From the NCBI GenBank assembly GCA_910577825.1, contig CAJTOK010000035.1, forward strand, positions 1-38,358: a stretch of DNA of 38,358 nucleotides, in the 5' to 3' direction. Below are positions 24,565-31,534 of this stretch, piece by piece. A program made the position numbers and the translations under genes. The notes beneath the pieces are model-generated. The model saw only the letters and a list, made by a program, of their open reading frames with translations. It did no database searches and was not told the DNA's origin. Positions within the stretch are counted from its first letter, which is position 1, and each line of letters opens with the position of its first letter. The stretch is from an uncultured Lachnospiraceae bacterium (lineage in GTDB: Bacteria; Bacillota; Clostridia; Lachnospirales; Lachnospiraceae).

Positions 24565-25314
24565 ATGGTTACAATTATATTGTCTTTGCTTGGATTTGCC
24601 AGTATATTATATTTTCTGTTTTATATATTATGGACAGGCAATAATAATTTATTTACATATTTCTGGCTTTTACTTGGCATTTTGTTAATTGGGGCAGGAA
24701 TACTGCGCTATATTGTGTATAAAAAGCAGATTGTAATTCCAAAGCCTTTATTAACTGCTTTTTATTCTGTTATAAGTATTTGCTGTTTTACATTATTTGT
24801 AATAGAATGTATTATAATAACAAATGGTTTCCAGAAGCCGGAGCCAGGTGCAGAGTATGTAATTGTACTTGGTGCAAGGGTAAATGGCACAAATGTTTCT
24901 ACAAACCTTAAATACCGTCTTAATGCTGTACTTGATTATGTTAAAGATAATCCTGGATGTAAAATTATTGTGTCAGGCGGCCAGGGAAAAGGTGAAGATA
25001 TAACAGAGGGACAGGCAATGGAGGACTATCTTATTGCTAAAGGCCTGGATTCTGGAAGGATTATTAAAGAAGAAAAGTCTGTTAATACAGATGAAAATCT
25101 TAGATACAGTATGGATATTATTGGGAATAAATCTGCAAAGGTTGTGATTGTTAGTAATAATTTCCATATATACAGGGCTAAAAGGATTGCAATAAAACAG
25201 GGGTATGGAAATGTATCAGGGATTGGGGCATATACAGTTCTTTATACATTGCCAAACTGTTATTTGCGTGAAGCATTTGCAGTTATAAAGTATAAAATAT
25301 GCGGGCAGATTTAA
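24565..25314 (+). CDS. YdcF family (DUF218) membrane-anchored protein
   Basis: A 249-aa protein with three to four N-terminal helices (about 3-22, 30-50, 62-88) followed by a DUF218/YdcF domain (about 95-235). Its motifs are VIVLGARVNGTNVSTNLKYR, IIVSGGQGKGE, ITEGQAMEDYL and VVIVSNNFHIYRAKRIA. Family members such as SanA, ElyC and YdcF act in envelope and lipid-carrier functions or bind nucleotides; the exact role here is unknown. Fourth gene of the operon, behind CTGGAGGAT. Confidence 0.85.
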   Translation: MVTIILSLLGFASILYFLFYILWTGNNNLFTYFWLLLGILLIGAGILRYIVYKKQIVIPKPLLTAFYSVISICCFTLFVIECIIITNGFQKPEPGAEYVIVLGARVNGTNVSTNLKYRLNAVLDYVKDNPGCKIIVSGGQGKGEDITEGQAMEDYLIAKGLDSGRIIKEEKSVNTDENLRYSMDIIGNKSAKVVIVSNNFHIYRAKRIAIKQGYGNVSGIGAYTVLYTLPNCYLREAFAVIKYKICGQI

Positions 25315-25331
25315 GACCAGGGGAGTTTTAA

Positions 25332-26060
25332 ATGGATAATGTAGATAAGATAAAGAATATTAAGGATATTAAAAAGGGGCTTCACGATGGTATTCCAATA
25401 GCGCTTGGATATATTTCAGTAAGTTTTACATTTGGTATTATGGGGGTTTCTTCCGGGCTGCCATGGTGGCAGGTTTTGTTAATTTCAATGACAAACCTTA
25501 CATCTGCGGGGCAGTTTGCAGGACTTGGGATTATGGTTATGTCTGGCGGGCTGGTTGAAATGGCACTGGCACAGTTTGTTATTAACCTGCGTTATGCCCT
25601 TATGTCAATTTCACTGTCACAAAAGACGGATGCTTCATTTAACCTGGTATCAAGGCTTTTAACTGGATTTGGTATTACTGATGAAATATTTGCAGTTGCT
25701 GCCAGTAAAAACAGGACGGTAGGAAAGTATTATATGGCAGGATTAATAATTATGCCATATATTGGGTGGGCATCTGGCACTGCAGCAGGTGCGCTTCTTG
25801 GTGAAGTTATACCAGGAATTTTAAGCAGTGCTTTGGGTATAGCGATATATGGAATGTTTATGGCAATAATTATCCCACAGGCACGGGATAACCACAAATG
25901 CCTTATAGTAATAATTGTTGCTGCAGTTTTAAGCTGCAGTTTTAAATATATTCCTTTAATTAATAATATATCTTCTGGTTTTGTAATAATAATATGTGCT
26001 GTATCAGCATCTGTTGCAGGTGCTTTATTATATCCTGTAGATGACGGGGAGGAAGGATGA
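25332..26060 (+). CDS. azlC: AzlC family branched-chain amino-acid exporter, large subunit
   Basis: A 242-aa membrane protein of the AzlC/YgaZ family: GIPIALGYISVSFTFGIMGV near residue 19-38 and the family's LTSAGQFAGLGIM and NLRYALMSISLSQ segments. It forms a two-subunit exporter with AzlD, whose gene starts four bases after this stop. Known AzlCD/YgaZH pairs export valine, leucine and related amino acids. About six to eight helices. GGGGAG precedes ATG 25332. Fifth gene of the operon. Confidence 0.9.
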   Translation: MDNVDKIKNIKDIKKGLHDGIPIALGYISVSFTFGIMGVSSGLPWWQVLLISMTNLTSAGQFAGLGIMVMSGGLVEMALAQFVINLRYALMSISLSQKTDASFNLVSRLLTGFGITDEIFAVAASKNRTVGKYYMAGLIIMPYIGWASGTAAGALLGEVIPGILSSALGIAIYGMFMAIIIPQARDNHKCLIVIIVAAVLSCSFKYIPLINNISSGFVIIICAVSASVAGALLYPVDDGEEG

Positions 26061-26063
26061 GTT

Positions 26064-26381
26064 ATGCCAGCAGACAAATTTTTTATATATCTTGCAGTAA
26101 TGGCGGGGGTTACATATCTTATAAGGGCTTTGCCGTTTGCATTGTGCAGGAACAAAGTTAAAAACAGGTTTATTAAATCATTTCTTTATTATGTCCCATA
26201 TGCTGTCCTTGCCGCCATGACATTTCCAGCAGCAATATATTCAGCAGATGGTATTGTGCCAGGCATTGCAGGGACAGTTACAGGGATTTTATTTGCATAT
26301 AAAAGAAAGAGCCTGCTTATGGTTGCAGTTGTATCATGTGTGGCTGCACTGGCAGCAGAAATGGTGTGCCAGTTATTATGA
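26064..26381 (+). CDS. azlD: AzlD domain protein, small subunit of the AzlCD exporter
   Basis: A 105-aa membrane protein with three to four helices, of the AzlD/YgaH family: YLIRALPFALCRNK near residues 18-31 and FIKSFLYYVPYAVLAAMTFP near 38-57 are the usual core. It follows azlC by four bases and completes the exporter. Last gene of the AraC-flanked operon. Only a weak inverted repeat (GAATATT/AATATTC, from about 26388) separates it from the convergent response-regulator gene. Confidence 0.9.
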   Translation: MPADKFFIYLAVMAGVTYLIRALPFALCRNKVKNRFIKSFLYYVPYAVLAAMTFPAAIYSADGIVPGIAGTVTGILFAYKRKSLLMVAVVSCVAALAAEMVCQLL

Positions 26382-26405
26382 AATATTGAATATTCCAGTA
26401 AAAAT

Positions 26406-27137
26406 CTAATAATATTCCGAAAAAAATACCAGATATTCTTTTTTAACAGCTACAGCACGTTTCTGGCTTATAGGTATATTTTTACCACTTTCCATTATAA
26501 CGCTGTTTTTAGCAAGCTGTTTTATATATTTTAAATTAATAAGAAAAGATTTATGTACTTGTGTAAACTGTGCTTCTTTTATAAGCCCGGAAATTTCTTC
26601 TTCAAATGATTTTCTTATAAATATACTTCTGATGGTTTTGCCATTTGTTAGATGTGCTTCTAGCATCCTGGAAGAATTTTCAATATATTCTATTTGTGAA
26701 TAGGGTACTGGCACAAGCCCGTCTTTTGTTTTTATAAGGTATGATGCTTCTTTTTTAACACTGGTATATGACAGGGCGTAATCAAGGGCTTCAAATATCC
26801 TGTTTTCATTTACTGGTTTTAAAATATACCTTACTGCACGTACATCATAGGCTTCAAGTGCAAAATCCTTTGAACAGGTGGTATAGATAATTATATTATT
26901 ATTACTGTTTTTGCGTATCTGGTGTCCTATGTCAATTCCGCTTTTTTCAGACATAATTATATCTAATATGTATATATCTGCCAGATTGTTATTTTGTATA
27001 TTATTATATAACTGTGAAGCATCAGAAAATTTTTCCACTTCAAAACCAGTGTCTGGATGGAATTTTTTATATTTTAATAAAATTTTTTCTATTTTCAGCA
27101 AGTCTTCAATACTGTCATCACAGATTATTATTTTCAT
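26406..27137 (-). CDS. LytTR-type response regulator (AgrA/VirR-like), orphan
   Basis: A 243-aa two-domain regulator. The receiver domain (about 1-120) has acidic residues D7/D8, the phospho-acceptor D59 in IYILDIIMS and the Lys in LKPVNE near 108. A LytTR DNA-binding domain follows (about 135-240: IEYIENSSRMLEAHLTNGKT and FTQVHKSFLINLKYIKQL). No histidine kinase is encoded on either side, so the partner lies elsewhere. Such regulators often control peptide signalling, cell-wall or competence functions. GAGGAAA precedes ATG 27137, and a promoter is visible. Confidence 0.9.
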   Translation of the reverse strand: MKIIICDDSIEDLLKIEKILLKYKKFHPDTGFEVEKFSDASQLYNNIQNNNLADIYILDIIMSEKSGIDIGHQIRKNSNNNIIIYTTCSKDFALEAYDVRAVRYILKPVNENRIFEALDYALSYTSVKKEASYLIKTKDGLVPVPYSQIEYIENSSRMLEAHLTNGKTIRSIFIRKSFEEEISGLIKEAQFTQVHKSFLINLKYIKQLAKNSVIMESGKNIPISQKRAVAVKKEYLVFFSEYY

Positions 27138-27195
27138 ATGCGTTTCCTCAAAAATTAATGCTGGGTTTTATGTGCAGGACAGAGGTCTTGCTAAA

Positions 27196-27224
27196 ATTCT
27201 AACATAGATTTTTGTAAAAAGCAA
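27196..27224 (-). promoter_or_regulatory. Promoter of the LytTR response regulator
   Basis: On the minus strand, TTGCTT (27219-27224), 17 bp, then TAGAAT (27196-27201) with a TG one base upstream of the -10 (extended -10). It lies about 60 bases from the start codon. Confidence 0.6.
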
Positions 27225-27355
27225 TTAAGGAAATTTATATATTGGATTATAATTATTTTTCCTGTACTAAAAAGTAACAATTATCCTGAAATTACATATA
27301 TATTAATTAGTACGGAAAATAATTCCCGTCAATTTTAACTGAAAGGATGTTTCTT

Positions 27356-27700
27356 ATGAATAATATGAATTTAAGACGTCCAAATGACTGCGGATGCAAA
27401 ACAGATTACAATTTTACGCAATCTCCAGATTGTGGCTTTAATCCAAACTGCAAAATGGAATGCGGGGGTAATAAACCATCATGCGGATGCAATTCAAATT
27501 GTGATGCGGATTCCAGTTTATATAATGACCCTTTAAATGGCATGGCTGTAGCTATAGGGTATGTGCCTTGGCAGCAGTGGTGCAAGGTTTATGATTTATG
27601 TAAAGGCCTGCAGCAAGGGACAATTTTCCCTTCACTTGACCTGCCGTTCTATGGATGTATTCCACGTGGGTATTTTAAAGGCCAGGGAGGTGCAGTATGA
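27356..27700 (+). CDS. cotJA: Spore coat associated protein CotJA
   Basis: A 114-aa protein. The N-terminal half is a Cys- and Asn-rich, disordered stretch (CGCKTD, CGFNPNCKMECGG, CGCNSNC). The C-terminal half holds the CotJA domain: LNGMAVAIGYVPWQQWCKVY near residues 63-82, then GLQQGTIFPSLDLPF. CotJA is a spore coat component made with CotJB and CotJC in the mother cell. The start is ATG 27356, eight bases after AAAGGA; ATG 27347 overlaps that site. The Cys-rich extension is unusual compared with the shorter Bacillus protein (about 80 aa). An AC...CATATATAT block at about 27278-27303 may be a mother-cell (sigma E or K) promoter, but the match is imperfect. Confidence 0.9.
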   Translation: MNNMNLRRPNDCGCKTDYNFTQSPDCGFNPNCKMECGGNKPSCGCNSNCDADSSLYNDPLNGMAVAIGYVPWQQWCKVYDLCKGLQQGTIFPSLDLPFYGCIPRGYFKGQGGAV

Positions 27701-27942
27701 ACCAGGACAAAAATAAACTTCTTCTCTATATTTCACAGGTAAGCTTTGCTATTGATGAAGTGGTGCTTTTCCTTGATACACATCCATGCGATAAAGAGGC
27801 TCTTGCATATTACCAGGAACTTAAAAAAGCCCGTAAGGAATCACTTGACAAATATACCCATAAGTATGGGCCGCTGTTAAATGATAATGTAGACAATTCA
27901 TGTTACTGGGAATGGGTTAAAGAACCTTGGCCTTGGGAATAG
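27697..27942 (+). CDS. cotJB: Spore coat protein CotJB
   Basis: An 81-aa protein of the CotJB family: FAIDEVVLFLDTHPCDKEAL near residues 16-35, a YHKY-like YTHKYGPL and the terminal WEWVKEPWPWE block. It overlaps cotJA by four bases (ATGA), indicating translational coupling. Part of the CotJ complex of the spore coat. Confidence 0.93.
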   Translation: MNQDKNKLLLYISQVSFAIDEVVLFLDTHPCDKEALAYYQELKKARKESLDKYTHKYGPLLNDNVDNSCYWEWVKEPWPWE

Positions 27943-27957
27943 AAAGGAGAGTAGTGT

Positions 27958-28563
27958 ATGTGGAATTATGAAAGAAGGCTGCAGTACCCTGTAAATATTA
28001 CCAGGCCTAATGCAAAAGCAGCCCAGATAATTATTAGCCAGTATGGCGGCCCTGATGGTGAATTAAGTGCTTCTATGCGTTATCTTTCACAGAGATACAG
28101 CATGGAGAACAGAAAAGCTATTGGAACACTTACTGATATAGGCACAGAGGAGCTTGCACATCTTGAAATGGTTGCAACTATTGTGCGCCAGCTTACCAAA
28201 GACCTTACACCTGAAGAAATCAAGGCATCAGGCTTTGATAAATATTATGTTGACCATACTCTTGCAATCTGGCCTGCGGCAGCAGCAGGTATTCCATTTA
28301 ACGCATGTGAATTTCAGAGTAAAGGTGATACTATTACTGATTTATATGAGGATATGGCAGCTGAACAGAAAGCAAGAAGCACTTATGAAAATATTTTAAG
28401 ACTGGTTAAAGAGCCTGAAATTGCAGACCCTATACGTTTTTTAAGGGAACGTGAAGTTGTACACTTCCAGCGTTTTGGTGAAACATTGCGCCGGGTACAG
28501 GATGACCTTAACAGTAAAAATTTCTACGCATTTAACCCACAAATTGATAAAAAATCCTGCTAA
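27958..28563 (+). CDS. cotJC: CotJC, manganese-catalase-like spore coat protein
   Basis: A 201-aa ferritin-like protein of the manganese catalase family: WNYERRLQYPVNITRPNAKA at the N-terminus, GGPDGELSASMRYLSQRY near residues 24-41, EELAHLEMVATIVRQL near 64-79, and RFLREREVVHFQRF near 160-174. The Glu and His residues in these helices are the expected dimanganese ligands. It is a coat protein, possibly removing peroxide. AAAGGAG precedes ATG 27958, and a terminator follows the stop by about 40 bases, closing the operon. Confidence 0.95.
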   Translation: MWNYERRLQYPVNITRPNAKAAQIIISQYGGPDGELSASMRYLSQRYSMENRKAIGTLTDIGTEELAHLEMVATIVRQLTKDLTPEEIKASGFDKYYVDHTLAIWPAAAAGIPFNACEFQSKGDTITDLYEDMAAEQKARSTYENILRLVKEPEIADPIRFLREREVVHFQRFGETLRRVQDDLNSKNFYAFNPQIDKKSC

Positions 28564-28602
28564 TGTAAAATATAATAAATTATACTTTCCAGTGTTTTCC
28601 AG

Positions 28603-28629
28603 CACACAGGCCAGAAGCCTGTGTGTTTT
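28603..28629 (+). terminator. Terminator of the cotJ operon
   Basis: CACACAGGC (28603-28611) pairs with GCCTGTGTG (28617-28625) around a five-base loop and is followed by TTTT. Confidence 0.85.
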
Positions 28630-28719
28630 AATGTTATTTTTTTGGATTTTAACATTGAATTATCACATATTTATAATAAAATTTTAAAAATTATTTAGAT
28701 AAAGGATAAGAGGTATATA

Positions 28720-29883
28720 ATGGGTATACATATAAATTTACCAGATATAAAAGAAAAAAATACCATACAAAAAAATAAAATACCATTAATAATAAAACTT
28801 TTAATATTTGCAATAACTATATTTCTCAATGTTTTATCCTGGAACAGCCATGCTTTTTGTGACTGGTATATTGAAAATATACTGCCTTTATGGGTTAATA
28901 CATACAGCCGTTTTTTTAGCATTTTCCCCGTATCTGTTGGTGAGAAGCTTATAATTCTGGGAATTATCCTGCTTGCTGCAGGTGTGGTTATATTCCTGCT
29001 TGGATTTTTGAAAAAAGAAAAGTTAAAATTACTTAGGCGCAGATATTGGAATGTAATCAGCTGGATTGTGGTTTTTGTTTTATTAATACAGACATTAAAT
29101 TGTTTTATACTTTACCATGCTTCAACATTTGCATCACAATATATGGCAGAAGAAGAAAGAAATGGATATGGATTTGAGGAACTTTATAATTTACGTGAAC
29201 ATATTGTAGAAAAGCTTAATTTTCTTTCAACACAGTTTGAGCGTGACAGTAATGGTGAAATTATTTTTAATGAGGAAGAGGATTTATATTCTGAATGTAT
29301 AAATTCTATGAAAAAGCTTGGGGAAAAATATCCGGGGTTATCTGGCTATTATCCGCAGCCTAAGAAAATATTATTTTCAAATATTATGAGCCAGCAGAAT
29401 TTGTCAGGGATATTTTTTCCTTTTACGCTTGAAGCTAATTATAATACGGATATGTACATAACAAATATGCCTTATACAATATGCCATGAACTTGCGCATT
29501 TAAAAGGTTATATATATGAAGATGAAGCTAATTTTATTGCATTTATGGCCTGTACCATGTCTGATAATTTATTTTTCCAGTATAGCGGCTATTTAAATGT
29601 TTTGAATTATGTATCAAATGATTTTAGGAATAATGCAGGTAAAGAAGAATGGGATAAACGTACCATTGTTACAGAAGAGGCTGCTGCTGATAATATATTT
29701 TTAACACCTGGAGCATGGGAGCGGGTTAATAAAACTTCTCCTTTTAATACTGAAACTGTTGAAACAATTTCCAGTAAATTACTGGATGGAAATCTTGTAC
29801 TAAATGGTGTAAAAGATGGAATAAAAAGTTATAGCCGTGTAGTACAGCTTCTTATATATTATTATTCCCAATCTGGATTTTAA
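28720..29883 (+). CDS. DUF3810 family membrane protein, predicted zinc metalloprotease
   Basis: A 387-aa protein with three N-terminal helices (about 20-42, 70-92 and 107-127) and a large soluble domain. A gluzincin-like motif, CHELAHLKGY near residues 251-260, is followed by EDEANFIAF, giving two His and a downstream Glu as zinc ligands. DUF3810 proteins are predicted membrane-anchored metallopeptidases of unknown substrate. AAGAGG precedes ATG 28720. It lies downstream of the cotJ terminator and is closed by its own strong terminator, so a role in sporulation is possible but not shown. Confidence 0.85.
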   Translation: MGIHINLPDIKEKNTIQKNKIPLIIKLLIFAITIFLNVLSWNSHAFCDWYIENILPLWVNTYSRFFSIFPVSVGEKLIILGIILLAAGVVIFLLGFLKKEKLKLLRRRYWNVISWIVVFVLLIQTLNCFILYHASTFASQYMAEEERNGYGFEELYNLREHIVEKLNFLSTQFERDSNGEIIFNEEEDLYSECINSMKKLGEKYPGLSGYYPQPKKILFSNIMSQQNLSGIFFPFTLEANYNTDMYITNMPYTICHELAHLKGYIYEDEANFIAFMACTMSDNLFFQYSGYLNVLNYVSNDFRNNAGKEEWDKRTIVTEEAAADNIFLTPGAWERVNKTSPFNTETVETISSKLLDGNLVLNGVKDGIKSYSRVVQLLIYYYSQSGF

Positions 29884-29909
29884 ATAATAAATGCCAGGAA
29901 TGGAAAGAT

Positions 29910-29962
29910 AAATGGCTTAAAATTTTGAAAGTAATATGCTTTCAAGATTTTAAGCCATTTTT
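29910..29962 (+). terminator. Strong Rho-independent terminator
   Basis: A long stem: AAATGGCTTAAAAT and TTTGAAAG pair with CTTTCAA and ATTTTAAGCCATTT (one bulged base) around a seven-base loop, and a T-run is part of the right arm. It follows the DUF3810 gene by about 30 bases. Confidence 0.85.
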
Positions 29963-30058
29963 GTCTGGGGACAATTATTTTATACAGCTGCATGTGGCAA
30001 AAATTTGTGAATTAATTTTGAAATCTGTTATATGGACATAAAAAATACACTAAATCTT

Positions 30059-30067
30059 TGTTATAAT
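30059..30067 (+). promoter_or_regulatory. Extended -10 promoter of the VTC/DUF4956/lipoprotein unit
   Basis: TGTTATAAT, a perfect TATAAT with an upstream TG, 33 bases before the first start codon. A TGGACA lies further upstream (30033-30038), but the spacing of 23 bp is too long for it to serve as the -35. Confidence 0.55.
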
Positions 30068-30099
30068 ATCATCATCATAGAAACAGGGGGAGGAAAGCT

Positions 30100-30813
30100 A
30101 TGGATTACCAGCAAATATTTAAACGGCATGAAATAAAATACTTGTTGTCCATGCAGGAAAAGGAATTTATATTGGAAGCTATAAAGCCGTATATGCAGCC
30201 TGGCCAGTATGGATATTCAACAATACGCAATGTATATTTTGATACAGATACATTCTGCCTTATAAGACATTCCCTGGAAAAGCCTGTATATAAGGAAAAA
30301 TTGCGTTTGCGGAGCTATAGGGCAGCAAAAGGGGAGGATAATGTTTTTGTAGAACTGAAGAAAAAATACAAGTCAGTTGTTTATAAACGCAGGCTTGTTC
30401 TTACTGAATCACAGGCATGGGAATGTTTCCAGAAAGATATTCCGCTGCCTTCCAGTTCACAGATTGCAAATGAAATAGAATATTTCCGGGATTTTTATAA
30501 GCCGCTGTATCCTAAAGTTTTTATTTCTTATAGCCGTGAAGCATATGAAATGATTGATGGCAGTGATTTCCGGGTAACGTTTGACAGAAATATATTATAT
30601 AGGCAGGAAGATTTTTCATTTGCCTCTGGAATTTACGGAACGCCTATTCTTAATGAGGGGGAAACTTTAATGGAGATTAAAACCCCAGGTGCTATTCCTT
30701 TGTGGCTGTGCAGGAAACTTACTGAAATGCAGATATTTAAAACATCTTTTTCAAAATATGGACTGGCCTACCAGGATATTTTTAAAAATGGGGGAGGATT
30801 AAAATATGCTTAA
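30100..30813 (+). CDS. VTC domain-containing protein (polyphosphate polymerase-like)
   Basis: A 237-aa cytosolic protein with a VTC/CYTH-like triphosphate tunnel fold. Visible elements: RHEIKYLLS near residues 10-18, the strand pair IRNVYFDTDTF and EKLRLRSY with alternating basic residues, FVELKKKYKSVVYKRR near 82-98, FDRNILYR, and the late LMEIKTPGAIP near 190. The Lys, Arg and Glu residues line the tunnel in VTC4, the yeast enzyme that makes polyphosphate from ATP. It overlaps the DUF4956 gene by eight bases, so the two are coupled. In bacteria the domain often sits next to DUF4956 and CotH or surface proteins. Polymerase activity is inferred. Confidence 0.85.
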   Translation: MDYQQIFKRHEIKYLLSMQEKEFILEAIKPYMQPGQYGYSTIRNVYFDTDTFCLIRHSLEKPVYKEKLRLRSYRAAKGEDNVFVELKKKYKSVVYKRRLVLTESQAWECFQKDIPLPSSSQIANEIEYFRDFYKPLYPKVFISYSREAYEMIDGSDFRVTFDRNILYRQEDFSFASGIYGTPILNEGETLMEIKTPGAIPLWLCRKLTEMQIFKTSFSKYGLAYQDIFKNGGGLKYA

Positions 30814-31501
30814 TAATTTATTCCGTGGGGTTTTTGATACAGATATGACAGTGGTTATTTCTGTGGCTGGTTTTTTAATCTGTGTCGGGACTGCTTTAAT
30901 TGCAGGGGTTATTTTAGCAGTTATGTATATGTACAAATCCCGTTATACTAAAAGTTTTGTGGCAACACTTGCCCTTCTGCCTGCTATTGTCTGCGTTGTT
31001 ATAATGATGGTAAATGGCAATGTAGGGGCCGGGGTTGCTGTTGCAGGGACTTTCAGTCTTGTACGTTTCCGTTCAGTTCCTGGTACAGCAAAAGAAATCG
31101 GGGCAATTTTTCTTGCTATGGGCACAGGGCTTGTTGCAGGCATGGGATATATAGGATATACCCTGCTGGTTGCAGTTTTATTAGGGGCAGCAGGTATGTT
31201 GTATAACCATTTTGACTTTGGCATGAAGAAGAAAATGTCATTATATAAGACACTTAATATTACCATACCAGAGGATTTAGATTATAATAATGTATTTGAT
31301 GGGCTTTTAGGGGAGTATACATCAGAATATGAATTAATCCATGTAAGAACTACAAATATGGGAAGCCTGTTTAAGCTTACATATAATATAGTATTGAAAA
31401 ATCCTGGCCAGGAAAAAGAACTTATTGATAACATACGCTGCCGTAATGGAAATTTGGAAATAAGTATTTCAAGGCAGACAACAGAAAATGGGGAACTTTA
31501 G
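30806..31501 (+). CDS. DUF4956 membrane protein
   Basis: A 231-aa protein. The N-terminal 135 residues hold four or so helices (about 14-40, 48-66, 74-86 region and 95-130) with the family's VAGTFSLVRFRSVPGTAKEI motif near 77-96. The C-terminal 95 residues form a small soluble alpha/beta domain. It lies in an operon with a VTC-domain protein: in eukaryotic VTC complexes a membrane channel moves polyphosphate as it is made, and DUF4956 could be the bacterial counterpart (inference). GGGGGAGGA precedes ATG 30806. Confidence 0.87.
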   Translation: MLNNLFRGVFDTDMTVVISVAGFLICVGTALIAGVILAVMYMYKSRYTKSFVATLALLPAIVCVVIMMVNGNVGAGVAVAGTFSLVRFRSVPGTAKEIGAIFLAMGTGLVAGMGYIGYTLLVAVLLGAAGMLYNHFDFGMKKKMSLYKTLNITIPEDLDYNNVFDGLLGEYTSEYELIHVRTTNMGSLFKLTYNIVLKNPGQEKELIDNIRCRNGNLEISISRQTTENGEL

Positions 31502-31534
31502 TGAATGTCCCAAAATTAAAAGGAGGAAATGTCT

